A stretch of DNA of 64,000 nucleotides. Origin: Staphylococcus equorum. GTDB lineage: Bacteria > Bacillota > Bacilli > Staphylococcales > Staphylococcaceae. The notes beneath the pieces are model-generated. The model saw only the letters and a program-made list of their open reading frames with translations. It was not told the origin of the DNA and searched no databases. Positions 10,464 to 21,788 of this stretch are shown here, in pieces (the stretch's first letter is position 1; each line of letters begins with the position of its first letter). A program made the position numbers and the translations under genes. The DNA is taken from positions 1 through 64,000 of the forward strand of contig NZ_LNNB01000026.1 of the NCBI RefSeq assembly GCF_001747895.1, in the 5' to 3' direction.

Positions 10464-12926
10464 ATGCTATTTGGTAGACTGACAGAACGTGCACAGCGTG
10501 TATTAGCACATGCTCAAGAAGAAGCAATTCGCTTAAATCATTCAAATATTGGAACAGAACATTTACTTTTAGGTTTGATGAAAGAACCTGAAGGTATTGC
10601 AGCTAAAGTATTAGAATCATTTGAAATTACTGAAGAAAAAGTAGTAGAAGAAGTAGAAAAATTAATCGGCCATGGTCAAGAACAGATGGGCGCTTTACAC
10701 TATACACCTCGTGCGAAAAAAGTCATTGAATTATCAATGGATGAAGCGAGAAAATTACACCATAATTTTGTGGGAACAGAACACATTTTACTTGGTTTAA
10801 TTAGAGAAAATGAAGGTGTAGCAGCACGTGTGTTTGCAAACTTAGACTTAAATATAACTAAAGCACGTGCACAGGTTGTTAAAGCATTAGGTAGTCCAGA
10901 GTTAAGTAATAAAAATGCACAAGCTAATAAATCTAATAACACACCAACTTTAGATAGCCTTGCACGTGACTTAACAGTTATTGCAAAAGATGGCACACTA
11001 GACCCAGTTATTGGTAGAGACAAAGAAATTACAAGAGTAATTGAAGTTTTAAGTCGTCGTACTAAAAATAACCCAGTACTCATTGGTGAACCAGGTGTTG
11101 GTAAAACTGCAATTGCAGAAGGCTTAGCTCAAGCGATTATTAAAAATGAAGTACCTGAAACGCTTAAAAATAAACGCGTAATGTCACTTGATATGGGAAC
11201 AGTTGTAGCTGGTACGAAATATCGAGGCGAATTTGAAGAGCGTTTGAAAAAAGTAATGGAAGAAATTCATCAAGCAGGTGACGTTATACTATTCATTGAT
11301 GAATTACACACATTAGTAGGCGCAGGCGGTGCTGAAGGTGCTATTGACGCATCAAACATCTTGAAACCTGCACTTGCACGAGGAGAACTACAATGTATCG
11401 GTGCAACGACATTAGATGAATATCGTAAAAACATTGAAAAAGATGCAGCACTTGAACGTCGTTTCCAACCAGTTCAAGTTGATGAACCAACAGTTGAAGA
11501 TACGATTGAAATCTTAAAAGGATTACGTGATCGTTATGAAGCGCATCACCGTATTAATATTTCAGATGAAGCGGTAATCTCAGCTGCTACTTTAAGTCAC
11601 CGTTATATTTCAGATCGTTTCTTACCTGATAAAGCAATCGACTTAATCGATGAAGCAAGTTCTAAAGTTAGACTTAGAAGTCATACCACACCACCGAACT
11701 TGAAAGAATTAGAACAAGAAATTGAGCAAGTTAAAAATGAAAAAGATGCTGCGGTACACTCACAAGAATTCGAAAATGCAGCAAATCTTCGTGATAAACA
11801 AACGAAATTAGAAAAACAATATGAAGAAGCTAATAATAATTGGAAGAACGCGCAAAATGGCGACAATACTGCTTTATCAGAAGAAGATATCGGAGAAGTT
11901 ATCGCTGGCTGGACTGGAATTCCATTAACGAAAATTAATGAAACTGAATCAGACCGTTTATTAAACTTAGAAGATACACTTCATAACAGAGTGATTGGAC
12001 AAAAAGCTGCTGTAACGTCTATCAGTAAAGCGGTTAGACGTGCGAGAGCTGGATTGAAAGATCCTAAACGTCCTATCGGTAGCTTTATCTTCTTAGGTCC
12101 TACAGGTGTAGGTAAAACTGAATTAGCTCGTGCTTTAGCAGAGTCTATGTTTGGTGAAGATGACGCAATGATTCGTGTGGATATGAGTGAATTTATGGAA
12201 AAACATGCAGTCAGTCGTCTAGTTGGTGCGCCTCCAGGTTATGTAGGTCATGATGATGGTGGGCAATTGACTGAAAAAGTAAGACGTAAACCTTATTCTG
12301 TTATCTTATTTGATGAAATTGAAAAAGCACACCCAGATGTATTTAACATCTTATTACAAGTGCTTGATGATGGACATCTTACTGATACAAAAGGACGTCG
12401 TGTAGATTTCCGTAATACAGTAATTATTATGACATCAAACGTTGGTGCGCAAGAATTACAAGATCAACGCTTTGCAGGTTTCGGTGGCGCATCAGAAGGC
12501 CAAGATTACGAAACAATTCGTAGCACAATGATGAAAGAATTGAAAAATGCTTTCCGTCCAGAATTCTTAAACCGTGTTGACGACATTATTGTATTCCACA
12601 AACTTTCTAAAGAAGAATTGAAAGAAATTGTAACAATGATGATTAACAAACTAACAAATCGTTTATCTGAACAAGATATCAATATTGAAGTTACAGATGC
12701 GGCAAAAGAAAAAATTGCTGAAGAAGGCTACGATCCAGAGTATGGTGCTAGACCATTAATTCGTGCAATTCAAAAAACAGTAGAAGATAATTTAAGTGAA
12801 TTAATTTTAGACGGTAACCAAATTGAAGGTAAAAAAGTCGAAATTGATCATGACGGTAAAGAATATAAATATAATATTCAAGATAGAAAAGAAAAAAAGA
12901 AAGATAAAGAAACAACAGAATCATAA
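10464..12926 (+). CDS. clpC: ClpC, AAA+ unfoldase of the ClpCP protease
   Basis: This 820-residue Hsp100 protein has an N-terminal double Clp-N repeat (1-150, two TEHLLLGL motifs), a first AAA+ domain (Walker A GEPGVGKT 208-215), a coiled M-domain with a UVR motif (about 420-460), and a second AAA+ domain (Walker A GPTGVGKT 545-552, Walker [12 protein letters not shown]). It unfolds arginine-phosphorylated or adaptor-delivered substrates and passes them to ClpP. AGGAGGT six bases before the ATG fixes the start. It is the last gene of the ctsR operon and is followed by a terminator. Confidence 0.98.
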   Translation: MLFGRLTERAQRVLAHAQEEAIRLNHSNIGTEHLLLGLMKEPEGIAAKVLESFEITEEKVVEEVEKLIGHGQEQMGALHYTPRAKKVIELSMDEARKLHHNFVGTEHILLGLIRENEGVAARVFANLDLNITKARAQVVKALGSPELSNKNAQANKSNNTPTLDSLARDLTVIAKDGTLDPVIGRDKEITRVIEVLSRRTKNNPVLIGEPGVGKTAIAEGLAQAIIKNEVPETLKNKRVMSLDMGTVVAGTKYRGEFEERLKKVMEEIHQAGDVILFIDELHTLVGAGGAEGAIDASNILKPALARGELQCIGATTLDEYRKNIEKDAALERRFQPVQVDEPTVEDTIEILKGLRDRYEAHHRINISDEAVISAATLSHRYISDRFLPDKAIDLIDEASSKVRLRSHTTPPNLKELEQEIEQVKNEKDAAVHSQEFENAANLRDKQTKLEKQYEEANNNWKNAQNGDNTALSEEDIGEVIAGWTGIPLTKINETESDRLLNLEDTLHNRVIGQKAAVTSISKAVRRARAGLKDPKRPIGSFIFLGPTGVGKTELARALAESMFGEDDAMIRVDMSEFMEKHAVSRLVGAPPGYVGHDDGGQLTEKVRRKPYSVILFDEIEKAHPDVFNILLQVLDDGHLTDTKGRRVDFRNTVIIMTSNVGAQELQDQRFAGFGGASEGQDYETIRSTMMKELKNAFRPEFLNRVDDIIVFHKLSKEELKEIVTMMINKLTNRLSEQDINIEVTDAAKEKIAEEGYDPEYGARPLIRAIQKTVEDNLSELILDGNQIEGKKVEIDHDGKEYKYNIQDRKEKKKDKETTES

Positions 12927-12960
12927 GTTAATCACTACAAGTGAGTTTTTATAGATTATA

Positions 12961-13003
12961 GTGCCTCTCAAATGTGCTCGTTCGCCTTTGAGAGGTGCTT
13001 TTT
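12961..13003 (+). terminator. Terminator of the ctsR-clpC operon
   Basis: A strong stem GCCTCTCAAA / TTTGAGAGGTGC with a 13-nt loop is followed by a T tract. A second, weaker hairpin (GCATCCT 13026-13032 / AGGATGT 13043-13049, then CATTTTT) lies just downstream and may act as a backup. Confidence 0.9.
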
Positions 13004-13213
13004 GTTTAATAATAGAAAATTTAAAGCATCCTTTAAAAAACTAGGATGTCATTTTTATTCGATAAATTTATAATATTATTGGCAGTATATATCTATGCAT
13101 GGTATTTTATAAAAACAACTTTTATATAAACGCAGCTAGATCAAAGTATGATTATACGCAAGTGTAAAAAAAACCAACCGTAAAGGTTGTAGTAAGTTAA
13201 ATAAGATTAAAAT

Positions 13214-13242
13214 TTGTTTTTAAACAGGTTGAGGTATAAAAT
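13214..13242 (+). promoter_or_regulatory. Probable radA promoter
   Basis: TTGTTT (13214-13219) and TAAAAT (13237-13242) are 17 bp apart and lie 33 bp upstream of the radA start. The rest of the clpC-radA gap (13004-13213) holds only the backup hairpin noted with the clpC terminator and a small CAACC/GGTTG hairpin at 13175-13189. I see no gene in it. Confidence 0.55.
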
Positions 13243-13274
13243 AGATTTGTTCAATGAAAGATGGAGGTGCAATC

Positions 13275-14651
13275 GTGGCCAAGAAGAAAGTTGTTTTTGA
13301 ATGTATGGCATGTGGCTATCAGTCCGCAAAATGGATGGGTAAATGCCCGAATTGTGGTGGCTGGAACCAAATGGAAGAAATTGTTGAGCAAAAGGCGGCA
13401 AGTCCAAAACATGGCGTGCGCAGCCGTGACCGCGACAATGTTTCAAAAGTACAGAAGTTAAACGAAATTAAACAAGAGACGACACCACGTGTTACAACCA
13501 AGTCAGAGGAGTTTAATCGTGTGCTCGGTGGAGGTATCGTCAATGGTTCTCTCGTATTGATTGGTGGAGATCCTGGTATAGGAAAATCAACATTACTATT
13601 ACAAATATGTGCGGCACTATCACAATCACATAATGTCTTATACATAACAGGGGAAGAATCATTAAATCAAACTAAGCTAAGAGCTGAAAGATTGGATGAA
13701 GATTCAAGCGAACTCAATGTATTTGCAGAAACTGATTTAGAAGTTATCCACGAGACAGTCAAACAATTAAAACCTGATTTACTTGTAGTTGACTCAATTC
13801 AAACGATATTTCATCCGGAAATTAGTTCAGCACCAGGCTCAGTGTCTCAAGTAAGAGAAAGTACACAAAGCTTAATGAATATCGCTAAACAAATGAATAT
13901 TGCAACATTTATCGTGGGACATGTAACGAAAGAAGGACAAATCGCAGGCCCACGTTTACTAGAACATATGGTAGATACAGTACTTTATTTCGAAGGTGAC
14001 GAACACCATGCATATCGTATTTTGAGAGCGGTGAAAAACCGTTTTGGTTCTACAAATGAAATGGGTATTTTTGAAATGAAACAAAGCGGATTGAAAGGTG
14101 TTAAAAACCCATCCGAGATGTTTTTAGAGGAACGTTCGACAAATGTGCCCGGCTCGACTATCGTCTCTACAATGGAAGGCACGAGACCATTACTTATAGA
14201 GGTTCAAGCCCTTGTTACGCCAACTACTTTTAATAATCCTAGACGGATGGCAACGGGTATTGATCACAACCGTTTGAGTTTGTTGATGGCAGTATTGGAG
14301 AAAAAAGAAAATTATTTACTTCAACAACAAGATGCGTATATTAAAGTTGCAGGTGGTGTAAGATTAACGGAACCTGCTGTTGATTTAGGTATCATTGTGG
14401 CAACTGCTTCAAGCTTTAAAGATCTAACGGTAGATGGTTTAGATTGCTTTATTGGAGAAGTTGGTCTGACTGGAGAGGTGAGACGCGTATCTCGTATAGA
14501 ACAACGTGTGCAGGAAGCAGAGAAACTCGGATTTAAACGTATTATCATCCCAGAATCCAATATTGGTGGATGGCAATTCCCTAGTGATATTAAAGTCATT
14601 GGTGTGAAAAGTGTTCATGAAGCCTTAAAATATGCTTTGACAAAACATTAA
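13275..14651 (+). CDS. radA: RadA, branch-migration and recombination-repair ATPase
   Basis: This 458-residue RecA-like protein processes recombination intermediates. It has an N-terminal four-cysteine zinc finger (C10, C13, C24, C27), a RecA-type ATPase core with Walker [11 protein letters not shown] near residue 87, the RadA-specific [11 protein letters not shown] motif, and a C-terminal Lon-protease-like domain with [16 protein letters not shown]. The GTG at 13275 after GGAGGTG is chosen over an upstream ATG at 13254, because MAKKK is the conserved beginning and the ATG has no ribosome-binding site. yacL follows after 72 bp. Confidence 0.96.
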   Translation: MAKKKVVFECMACGYQSAKWMGKCPNCGGWNQMEEIVEQKAASPKHGVRSRDRDNVSKVQKLNEIKQETTPRVTTKSEEFNRVLGGGIVNGSLVLIGGDPGIGKSTLLLQICAALSQSHNVLYITGEESLNQTKLRAERLDEDSSELNVFAETDLEVIHETVKQLKPDLLVVDSIQTIFHPEISSAPGSVSQVRESTQSLMNIAKQMNIATFIVGHVTKEGQIAGPRLLEHMVDTVLYFEGDEHHAYRILRAVKNRFGSTNEMGIFEMKQSGLKGVKNPSEMFLEERSTNVPGSTIVSTMEGTRPLLIEVQALVTPTTFNNPRRMATGIDHNRLSLLMAVLEKKENYLLQQQDAYIKVAGGVRLTEPAVDLGIIVATASSFKDLTVDGLDCFIGEVGLTGEVRRVSRIEQRVQEAEKLGFKRIIIPESNIGGWQFPSDIKVIGVKSVHEALKYALTKH

Positions 14652-14723
14652 ATTAAATTCCAAAAATATACAGATAAAAAATATTTAATCTGTATAACTT
14701 TCTAGAGAAAGGGGTGTTAGAAC

Positions 14724-15782
14724 TTGAACGTAATAAGAATCATTGTTATTTTGTGTTATATTATTTTAGGCGCTAGTTTAGGCGTATATCTTATTCCAGA
14801 AATTGCTGTGGATACTGGATTAAGTAAGTATATGTTATTAACGAATAATTATTTTAATGGACTTCTTGGTATTGTTATTTTCTTTTTAATTTTTGGTTGG
14901 TTTATTAAAAAAGCAACATTAACGTTGAAAGAATTAGAACAAACAATAATGCGTCAAAGTGCTGTAGAAATTTTGTTTGCTACAATTGGACTGATGATAG
15001 GTTTAGTTATTTCTGTTATGATATCATTTATTTTTCAAATAATAGGTAATAATGTGTTGAACCATTTTGTGCCAATCATTGTTACAATTATTTTAGGTTA
15101 TTTCGGTTTTCAATTTGGCTTACGCAAACGTGATGAAATGTTATTGTTCTTCCCGGAAAATATGGCACGCTCGATGTCTATCAACGCACGTAACGCAGTA
15201 CCAAAAATTATTGATACAAGCGCAATCATAGATGGTCGCATTTTAGATATTATAGAGTGTGGTTTTATAGATGGTGAAATACTCATACCTCAAGGCGTCA
15301 TCAATGAGTTACAAGTTGTTGCTGATGCAAACGACAGTGTGAAACGTGAAAAGGGCCAACGAGGATTAGATATTTTGAATTCACTATATGATACTGATCA
15401 TCCAACGCGTATTATACATCCGACGAAGTCTCATAGTGATATTGATGCAATGTTAATTAAGTTAGCACAACACTATAGAGCACATATTATTACTACAGAT
15501 TTCAACCTCAATAAAGTATGCCATGTACAGGGTATTCATGCGCTAAATGTTAATGATTTATCCGAAGCGATTAAACCTTCAGTACATCAAGGTGACCGTT
15601 TTAACTTATTGCTTACTAAAATGGGTAAAGAATCAGGACAAGCAGTCGGATACTTAGATGATGGCACAATGGTCGTTGTAGATAATGCCAAAAAACATAT
15701 CGGTGAATATATTGATTTAGAAGTAATCAGTTTATTACAAACATCATCAGGAAGAATTATTTTTGCAAAAAAGATTAATTAA
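14724..15782 (+). CDS. yacL: PIN/TRAM-domain membrane protein YacL
   Basis: This 352-residue protein has four N-terminal transmembrane segments (about 5-25, 42-62, 80-105, 112-132). A PIN-type nuclease fold (about 150-275) shows the acidic residues D in IIDTSAIIDGRI, E in NELQ and D in ITTDFNLN, and a C-terminal TRAM domain (about 285-345) would bind RNA. It is the Bacillus YacL type, conserved beside radA in Firmicutes, and is presumably a membrane-anchored ribonuclease of unproven target. It starts with TTG at 14724 behind AGAAAGGGGTG; no in-frame ATG nearby aligns better. Confidence 0.9.
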   Translation: MNVIRIIVILCYIILGASLGVYLIPEIAVDTGLSKYMLLTNNYFNGLLGIVIFFLIFGWFIKKATLTLKELEQTIMRQSAVEILFATIGLMIGLVISVMISFIFQIIGNNVLNHFVPIIVTIILGYFGFQFGLRKRDEMLLFFPENMARSMSINARNAVPKIIDTSAIIDGRILDIIECGFIDGEILIPQGVINELQVVADANDSVKREKGQRGLDILNSLYDTDHPTRIIHPTKSHSDIDAMLIKLAQHYRAHIITTDFNLNKVCHVQGIHALNVNDLSEAIKPSVHQGDRFNLLLTKMGKESGQAVGYLDDGTMVVVDNAKKHIGEYIDLEVISLLQTSSGRIIFAKKIN

Positions 15783-15792
15783 ATAAATTGCT

Positions 15793-15850
15793 AAAGGTTT
15801 TATATGGAAATGTAGCTAAAATTGTTACAGTTTCACATGAAACCTTTTTT
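15793..15850 (+). terminator. Terminator after yacL
   Basis: A long imperfect hairpin has a base AAAGGTTT / AAACCTTT and an upper arm that also pairs (ATATGGAAATGTAGC with GTTACAGTTTCACATG, some mismatches). It is followed by six T. Confidence 0.85.
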
Positions 15851-15935
15851 GATATTTGAATATTATTTTTATAAAATTTGTGTACTCATCATTTTGAATT
15901 TAAGCACTGTGATTTCATATTAAGCGTTAAAGTGC

Positions 15936-16133
15936 TACAATAGATAGCGAAATTGTATTACTATAAAGGAATTACAAGTGTGTGAAAGTACACAGTTTTT
16001 TGGATAGTGATACTTTTAAAAATTATAAGCTATGGTATTATTAATAAGCGTAGAATAACAAACTTATTAATGGCTGAGCGTCATTATTATTGTTAACGAC
16101 ATAAAGTTAAGTCGATACACGTTCAGCTTTTTT
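15936..16133 (+). promoter_or_regulatory. Structured leader with terminator upstream of gltX
   Basis: A possible -10 TACAAT is at 15936-15941; its -35 is poor. About 200 bases of likely leader follow, with a TGTGT/ACACA hairpin (near 15979-15993), TAATAAG/CTTATTA (about 16041-16069) and finally an intrinsic terminator. The terminator stem is GCTGAGCGT (16073-16081) / ACGTTCAGC (16119-16127), with a 37-nt loop and six T. The terminator lies 88 bp before the gltX start, so it either attenuates gltX or ends a small RNA. The T-box core sequence is absent. No open frame of note is present from 15851 to 16220. Confidence 0.6.
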
Positions 16134-16220
16134 GATGTGTGTATGTGTGAGTGTAACAAGTGATAAAACATAAAACGCAAAAAACATTACTAATTAATAT
16201 TAAAAACGGGAGTGAACATA

Positions 16221-17678
16221 ATGAGTGATCGTGTAAGAGTTAGATATGCCCCAAGTCCAACAGGTTATTTGCATATCGGTAATGCAAGAACTGCATTATT
16301 CAACTATTTATTTGCTAAACATTATGATGGAGATTTTGTAATTCGTATAGAAGATACGGACAGTAAACGTAATCTAACTGATGGCGAATCTTCACAATTT
16401 GATAATTTAAAATGGTTAGGTATCGATTGGGATGAATCTGTCGATAAAGATAAAGGTTATGGTCCTTATCGCCAATCAGAACGTGGCGAAATCTATAATC
16501 CGCTTATTCAGCAATTATTAGATGAAGACAAAGCGTATAAATGTTATATGACTGAAGAGGAACTTGAAGCTGAACGTGAACAACAAATTAAACGTGGAGA
16601 GATGCCGCGTTATGGTGGAAAACATGCACACTTAACTGAAGAAGAACGTCAACAATTCGAAGCAGAAGGTCGTCAACCTGCTATTCGTTTCCGTGTTCCT
16701 CAAGACACGACGTTCACTTTTGAAGATATGGTTAAAGGTGAAATTTCATTTGATTCAGATAATATGGGTGACTGGGTTATTGTTAAAAAAGATGGTGTAC
16801 CTACGTACAATTTTGCAGTAGCTATTGATGATCACTATATGGAAATTTCAGATGTTATTCGCGGCGATGATCATATTTCTAATACACCAAAACAATTAAT
16901 GATTTATGAAACGTTTGGTTGGGAAGCGCCTAGATTCGCGCATATGTCACTTATTGTTAACGAAGAACGTAAAAAATTAAGTAAACGCGACGGACAAATC
17001 CTACAATTCATCGAACAATATCGTGATTTAGGTTATTTACCAGAAGCATTATTTAACTTTATTACATTGTTAGGTTGGTCGCCAGAAGGTGAAGAAGAAG
17101 TTTATTCTAAAGAAGAATTTATTAAAATCTTCGATGAAAAACGTTTATCTAAATCACCTGCATTTTTCGACAAGCAAAAATTAGCATGGGTGAATAACCA
17201 ATATATGAAACAAAAAGATACTGAAACAGTATTCGAATTAGCTTTACCGCATCTTATCAAAGCAGAATTACTTCCTGAAAATCCAAGCGAAGCAGATTTG
17301 GAATGGGGTCGTAAACTTGTTGCACTTTATCAAAAAGAAATGAGTTATGCCGGAGAAATCGTTCCTTTATCTGAGCTATTCTTCCGTGACGAACAAATTT
17401 TAGGTGACGATGAACAAGAAATCATCGAAGGTGAACAAGTACCAGAACTAATGAACCACTTATATGGTAAATTAGAAGCACTTGAACCATTTGAAGCGGC
17501 AGAAATTAAAAAAACAATCAAAGAAGTTCAAAAAGAAACTGGTATTAAAGGTAAACAACTATTCATGCCAATTCGTGTTGCCGTAACAGGCCAAATGCAT
17601 GGACCAGAATTACCAAATACAATTGAAGTATTAGGTAAAGAAAAAGTGTTATTACGTTTAAAAAAATACGTTAAATAA
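16221..17678 (+). CDS. gltX: Glutamyl-tRNA synthetase
   Basis: This class-I synthetase charges tRNA-Glu, and in bacteria lacking GlnRS it also mischarges tRNA-Gln for later amidation. The 485 residues show the HIGH-type motif [13 protein letters not shown] near residue 16 and the KMSKS-type motif KKLSKRDGQ near 250. A helical anticodon-binding domain occupies the last third. The ATG at 16221 is preferred over a GTG at 16212 because CGGGAGTG lies six bases upstream and [15 protein letters not shown] fits the family. Probably expressed from the structured leader upstream. Confidence 0.96.
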   Translation: MSDRVRVRYAPSPTGYLHIGNARTALFNYLFAKHYDGDFVIRIEDTDSKRNLTDGESSQFDNLKWLGIDWDESVDKDKGYGPYRQSERGEIYNPLIQQLLDEDKAYKCYMTEEELEAEREQQIKRGEMPRYGGKHAHLTEEERQQFEAEGRQPAIRFRVPQDTTFTFEDMVKGEISFDSDNMGDWVIVKKDGVPTYNFAVAIDDHYMEISDVIRGDDHISNTPKQLMIYETFGWEAPRFAHMSLIVNEERKKLSKRDGQILQFIEQYRDLGYLPEALFNFITLLGWSPEGEEEVYSKEEFIKIFDEKRLSKSPAFFDKQKLAWVNNQYMKQKDTETVFELALPHLIKAELLPENPSEADLEWGRKLVALYQKEMSYAGEIVPLSELFFRDEQILGDDEQEIIEGEQVPELMNHLYGKLEALEPFEAAEIKKTIKEVQKETGIKGKQLFMPIRVAVTGQMHGPELPNTIEVLGKEKVLLRLKKYVK

Positions 17679-17769
17679 AAAAGGTTGCGTGCGATGATAT
17701 TGTCTCAAGGTGGAAATACTTGAAAAATTACATCGAACCACCTATTATTAAAATTGAAATAGCCAGAGG

Positions 17770-17998
17770 ATTAGTAAGCGATGAAATGTGTAAAGAGAGT
17801 GTGCGGTTGCTGTGAGCACACCACTGAAATTGCTGAATGCACCTTTGTGTTAATGAACTAAATAAACTTTAATGAGTGAAGATAAGTTGCTTTTATATTT
17901 TTAACCCTACTTATGGTTAAGATAATCAACTTATATTTAAAAATAAGAGTGGAACCGTGCAAAGCACCTCTAACAAGTCAGTTAGAGGTGCTTTTTTA
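17770..17998 (+). promoter_or_regulatory. Cysteine-specific T-box riboswitch
   Basis: The leader of cysE-cysS carries the T-box core AGAGTGGAACCGTGC (17946-17960), immediately followed by an intrinsic terminator AGCACCTCTAAC (17963-17974) / GTTAGAGGTGCT (17981-17992) plus T tract. In the stem-I region the bases GAA-TGC-ACC place a cysteine codon, TGC, at 17838-17840 as the specifier. Uncharged tRNA-Cys should pair with both and open the operon. The 5' edge is approximate and no promoter could be assigned between 17679 and 17770. Confidence 0.93.
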
Positions 17999-18015
17999 AT
18001 AAGGAGGTAGCAACC

Positions 18016-18666
18016 TTGTTTAAGATATTGAAAAGAATAAAAGATGATGTGAACATGGTGTTTGAACAAGACCCAGCCGCACGTACTACATTGGAAGTTG
18101 TCACTTCTTATGCTGGCTTACATGCAGTATGGAGTCATTTGATTGCGCATGAACTATATAAAAAGAAGAAATATATATTAGCAAGATTGATTTCGCAAGT
18201 TGCGCGTTTTTTTACAGGTATTGAAATACATCCAGGAGCTAAAATAGGCAAACGTTTATTTATTGACCACGGTATGGGTGTCGTCATTGGTGAAACATGT
18301 AATATAGGAAATAATGTCACGATTTATCAAGGCGTTACATTGGGTGGTACTGGTAAAGAACGAGGTAAACGTCACCCTGATATAGGGGATAATGTATTAA
18401 TAGCTGCAGGTGCTAAAGTACTAGGCGATATTAAAATTGATTCAAATGTGAACATAGGAGCAAACTCAGTTGTATTAAATTCTGTACCAAGTTATTCAAC
18501 AGTCGTAGGTATACCAGGTCATATTGTTAAGCAAGATGGTAGACGTACTGGTAAAACGTTCGACCACCGTAACTTACCAGATCCTGTTTATGAACAATTA
18601 AAAGAATTAGAGAAACAACTTGAGAAAACAAGAAATGGAGAGATACAAGATGATTACATTATATAA
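18016..18666 (+). CDS. cysE: Serine O-acetyltransferase
   Basis: CysE acetylates L-serine with acetyl-CoA, the step before sulfide is fixed into cysteine. The 216 residues have the helical N-terminal domain and the left-handed beta-helix hexapeptide repeats, including the signature [16 protein letters not shown] and the catalytic GKRHPDIGD histidine loop. Translation starts with TTG at 18016, seven bases after AAGGAGGT; no nearby ATG fits. The gene is controlled by the cysteine T-box and overlaps cysS by 17 nt, so cysteine supply and charging are co-regulated. Confidence 0.95.
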   Translation: MFKILKRIKDDVNMVFEQDPAARTTLEVVTSYAGLHAVWSHLIAHELYKKKKYILARLISQVARFFTGIEIHPGAKIGKRLFIDHGMGVVIGETCNIGNNVTIYQGVTLGGTGKERGKRHPDIGDNVLIAAGAKVLGDIKIDSNVNIGANSVVLNSVPSYSTVVGIPGHIVKQDGRRTGKTFDHRNLPDPVYEQLKELEKQLEKTRNGEIQDDYII

Positions 18667-20050
18667 TACGTTAACACGTCAGAAAGAGACGTTTGAGCCT
18701 ATTGAACCAGGCAAGGTTAAAATGTACGTTTGTGGACCAACAGTATATAATTATATTCATATTGGTAATGCAAGACCTGCAATTAATTACGATGTGGTAA
18801 GAAGATATTTCGAATATCAAGGATACGAAGTCGTATATGTGTCGAACTTTACTGACGTTGACGATAAATTAATCAAGCGTTCTAAAGAATTAGGCGAATC
18901 TGTAGAAACGATAGCGGATCGTTATATCGATGCCTTTTACGAAGATGTAGGTGCGCTAAACGTTAAAAAAGCAACATCTAATCCACGTGTTATGAACCAT
19001 ATGGACGATATTATTAAGTTTATTAAAGAACTTGTAAATCAAGGCAATGCTTATGAAAGTGGCGGCGATGTATACTTTAGAACACGTAAATTTGAAGACT
19101 ACGGTAAATTAAGTCATCAATCATTGAATGATTTGAAAGTAGGCGCTCGCATAGAACAAGGTGAACAAAAAGAAGATGCATTGGATTTCACATTATGGAA
19201 ACAAGCGAAACCAGAAGAAATAAGCTGGGATAGTCCATTTGGTAAAGGTAGACCAGGTTGGCATATTGAATGTTCTGTAATGGCATATCATGAACTAGGG
19301 GCAACAATTGATATTCACGCAGGTGGCACAGATTTACAATTCCCTCACCATGAGAATGAAATTGCACAATCAGAAGCACATAACCATGCGCCTTTCGCTA
19401 ACTATTGGATGCATAATGGATTTATCAATATTGATAATGAAAAAATGAGTAAATCCTTAGGCAATTTCGTGCTTGTTCACGATATTATAAAACAAATTGA
19501 CCCTGATGTATTACGTTTCTTCATGATTAGTGTACATTATAGAAGCCCGATTAATTATAATGTTGAACTTGTTGAAGCAGCTAAGAGTGGGTTAGAGCGT
19601 GTGCGTAACAGCTACCAAGCGATTGAAGAACGTGAAGCGATTGCGACAAATATTGACGATCAATCTGCATATATAGAAGCAATTGATGATATTTTAAAAC
19701 AATTTGAAACAGTCATGAATGATGATTTTAATACAGCTAATGCAATTACTGCTTGGTATGATTTAGCAAAACTAGCTAATAAATACATCTTAGAAAACAC
19801 AACTTCTACAACAGTAATTGAACGTTTTAAAGAAGTATATAAAGTTTTCAGCGACGTGCTAGGTGTGCCACTTAAAAGTAAAGAGAGCGACATGCTTTTA
19901 GATGAACAAGTCGAAGCGTTAATAGAAGAAAGAAACAAGGCGAGACAAAATAAAGACTTTGCGCGTGCAGACGAAATTCGTGATGACTTAAAAGCACAAA
20001 ATATTATTTTAGAAGATACTGCGCAGGGTGTGAGATTTAAACGTGGCTAA
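18650..20050 (+). CDS. cysS: Cysteinyl-tRNA synthetase
   Basis: This class-I synthetase charges tRNA-Cys. The 466 residues include the zinc-site cysteine in [15 protein letters not shown], which also holds the HIGH-type motif, the zinc ligands in [10 protein letters not shown] and [13 protein letters not shown], and KMSKSLGN near residue 268. The DALR anticodon-binding region follows. The ATG at 18650 is preceded by GGAGAG at 7 nt and matches the family start [10 protein letters not shown]; a longer in-frame start inside cysE is not supported. It overlaps mrnC by 8 nt if mrnC starts at its GTG. Confidence 0.96.
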   Translation: MITLYNTLTRQKETFEPIEPGKVKMYVCGPTVYNYIHIGNARPAINYDVVRRYFEYQGYEVVYVSNFTDVDDKLIKRSKELGESVETIADRYIDAFYEDVGALNVKKATSNPRVMNHMDDIIKFIKELVNQGNAYESGGDVYFRTRKFEDYGKLSHQSLNDLKVGARIEQGEQKEDALDFTLWKQAKPEEISWDSPFGKGRPGWHIECSVMAYHELGATIDIHAGGTDLQFPHHENEIAQSEAHNHAPFANYWMHNGFINIDNEKMSKSLGNFVLVHDIIKQIDPDVLRFFMISVHYRSPINYNVELVEAAKSGLERVRNSYQAIEEREAIATNIDDQSAYIEAIDDILKQFETVMNDDFNTANAITAWYDLAKLANKYILENTTSTTVIERFKEVYKVFSDVLGVPLKSKESDMLLDEQVEALIEERNKARQNKDFARADEIRDDLKAQNIILEDTAQGVRFKRG

Positions 20051-20438
20051 TATGGATAATAAATTATTGAATCCTTTGACGTTGGCATATATGGGCGATG
20101 CTGTTTTAGATCAACACGTAAGAGCATATATCGTGTTGAAATTGAAAGCTAAACCTAACCGGTTACACCAAGAAGCAAAACGCTATGTATCTGCTAAGAG
20201 TCAGGCAGAAACACTTGAGTTTTTAATGGAAAACAATTGGTTTACTGAAAGTGAACAAGATATTGTTCGTCGCGGTAGAAATGCTAAAAGTTATACAAAA
20301 GCGAAGAATACAGATATACAAACGTATCGTAAAAGTTCAGGATTAGAAGCCATCATTGGCTTTTTATACCTGGAAAAAGAACATGAACGTTTAACATCAT
20401 TGTTAGAATGTATCGTAAAAAATGTAGATGAAAGGTAG
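20043..20438 (+). CDS. mrnC: Mini-RNase III
   Basis: This is a stand-alone RNase III catalytic domain of about 130 residues without a double-stranded RNA binding domain. [12 protein letters not shown] carries the catalytic acidic cluster and [10 protein letters not shown] the second acidic patch. Mini-RNase III trims both ends of pre-23S rRNA in the stalk seen here around the 23S gene. The start is uncertain: GTG at 20043 overlaps cysS, while ATG at 20052 would shorten it by three residues, and neither has a strong ribosome-binding site. Confidence 0.93.
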   Translation: MANMDNKLLNPLTLAYMGDAVLDQHVRAYIVLKLKAKPNRLHQEAKRYVSAKSQAETLEFLMENNWFTESEQDIVRRGRNAKSYTKAKNTDIQTYRKSSGLEAIIGFLYLEKEHERLTSLLECIVKNVDER

Positions 20439-20445
20439 TGGTACT

Positions 20446-21195
20446 GTGGAAGAGATAGTTATAGTCGGTCGCCATGCAGTAAAAGAAGCGATTGTCTCAG
20501 GACATACAATTAATAAGATTTTAATTCAAGATACTATCAAAAAAGGTCAAATAAATGAAATTTTAAAAAAGGCAAATAGTCAAAAAATCATTGTACAAAC
20601 AGTGCCGAAATCTAAAATAGACGGATTGTCAGAGTCACCTCATCAAGGGATTGCAGCATATATTGCACCATATGAATATGCAGATTTTGACGAATTTTTG
20701 GTTAAGCAAAAAGCACAAGACAAATTATCTACAGTACTTATACTAGATGGTTTAGAAGACCCACATAATTTAGGATCGATTTTAAGAACGGCTGATGCCT
20801 CAGGTGTGGATGCAGTTATCATTCCTAAGAGACGTTCAGTTGCATTAACACAAACGGTAGCTAAAGCCTCTACAGGTGCAATAGAGCACATACCTGTGAT
20901 TCGTGTGACGAACTTAGCGAATACGATTGATGCTTTAAAAGACAATGGTTATTGGGTTGTTGGTACTGAAGCGGAGAATTCAACGGATTATAGAGAAATG
21001 GATGCAGCTATGCCTTTAGCGATTGTGATTGGAAGCGAAGGACAAGGTATGAGCCGTTTAGTAAAAGATAAATGTGACTTCTATATAAATATTCCTATGG
21101 TCGGTCATGTTAATAGTTTGAATGCGTCTGTAGCAGCAAGTCTGATGATGTATGAGGTTTACCGCAAACGTCATCAGATTGGAGATAAGAGATGA
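20446..21195 (+). CDS. rlmB: 23S rRNA (guanosine-2'-O-)-methyltransferase RlmB
   Basis: This SPOUT-family enzyme methylates the ribose of G2251 in the 23S P-loop. An N-terminal substrate-binding domain (about 1-75) precedes the knotted domain with [30 protein letters not shown] and the SAM-binding SLNASVAAS motif. The GTG at 20446 (249 residues) is chosen over an ATG at 20428 because the family begins directly before VIVGRHAV and AAAGGT sits at the right distance. It overlaps rae1 by four bases (ATGA). Confidence 0.93.
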   Translation: MEEIVIVGRHAVKEAIVSGHTINKILIQDTIKKGQINEILKKANSQKIIVQTVPKSKIDGLSESPHQGIAAYIAPYEYADFDEFLVKQKAQDKLSTVLILDGLEDPHNLGSILRTADASGVDAVIIPKRRSVALTQTVAKASTGAIEHIPVIRVTNLANTIDALKDNGYWVVGTEAENSTDYREMDAAMPLAIVIGSEGQGMSRLVKDKCDFYINIPMVGHVNSLNASVAASLMMYEVYRKRHQIGDKR

Positions 21196-21716
21196 AGGAT
21201 CGTTATTTAATCATTGATGGTTATAATATGATAGGACAATCGCAGGACTTAAGTCGTATAGCAAAGGACAATCTCGAGGAAGCACGCGATCAATTACTTA
21301 CAGCTATAGCGAATTACAATGCTGTAATAGCTGATGAAGTCGTCTGCGTTTTTGATGCTTATGAACAATCCGGCCCACCTTCAGAATATATGTACCACGG
21401 GGTTAAAACGATATTCACAAAAGAAAAAGAAACGGCAGACAGCTATATAGAACGTTACGTCTATGATTTATATGAGAAACACACAAGACATATTACGGTT
21501 GTTACGAGTGATATGAGCGAACAACATGCAATATTCGGTGCGGGAGCTTTTCGTATTTCTTCAAGAGAGATGTGGAGAGACTTAAGGGAGAATGAAGTTT
21601 CTGTATCTAAAGAGCTCGATGGCTTCAACGAGCAAAAGCCACGAACACGAATCGAGCTCTCTCATGAAATTCTTAAAGAATTTGAAAAATTAAGACGTGG
21701 AGATAATCGCAAATAA
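21192..21716 (+). CDS. rae1: Ribosome-dependent mRNA endonuclease of the Rae1/YacP NYN family
   Basis: This 174-residue NYN (PIN-like) nuclease has acidic metal-binding residues in [20 protein letters not shown] and VVTSDMSEQ. The Bacillus homologue Rae1 enters the ribosomal A site and cuts certain mRNAs during translation. The ATGA overlap with rlmB shows coupled translation. The function is transferred from the family; the substrate here is unknown. Confidence 0.88.
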   Translation: MKDRYLIIDGYNMIGQSQDLSRIAKDNLEEARDQLLTAIANYNAVIADEVVCVFDAYEQSGPPSEYMYHGVKTIFTKEKETADSYIERYVYDLYEKHTRHITVVTSDMSEQHAIFGAGAFRISSREMWRDLRENEVSVSKELDGFNEQKPRTRIELSHEILKEFEKLRRGDNRK

Positions 21717-21788
21717 CTATTTTGTACGCTTGATTTTTTTATAGCAAACTCTGTATCCTATCCTTACTTTAAGGAAAGGATAACGGAC

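Noticed and set aside
15936..16133. T-box riboswitch before gltX
   Set aside because: The T-box core found at 17946-17960 (AGAGTGGAACCGTGC) has no counterpart here, and no specifier loop for Glu could be placed.
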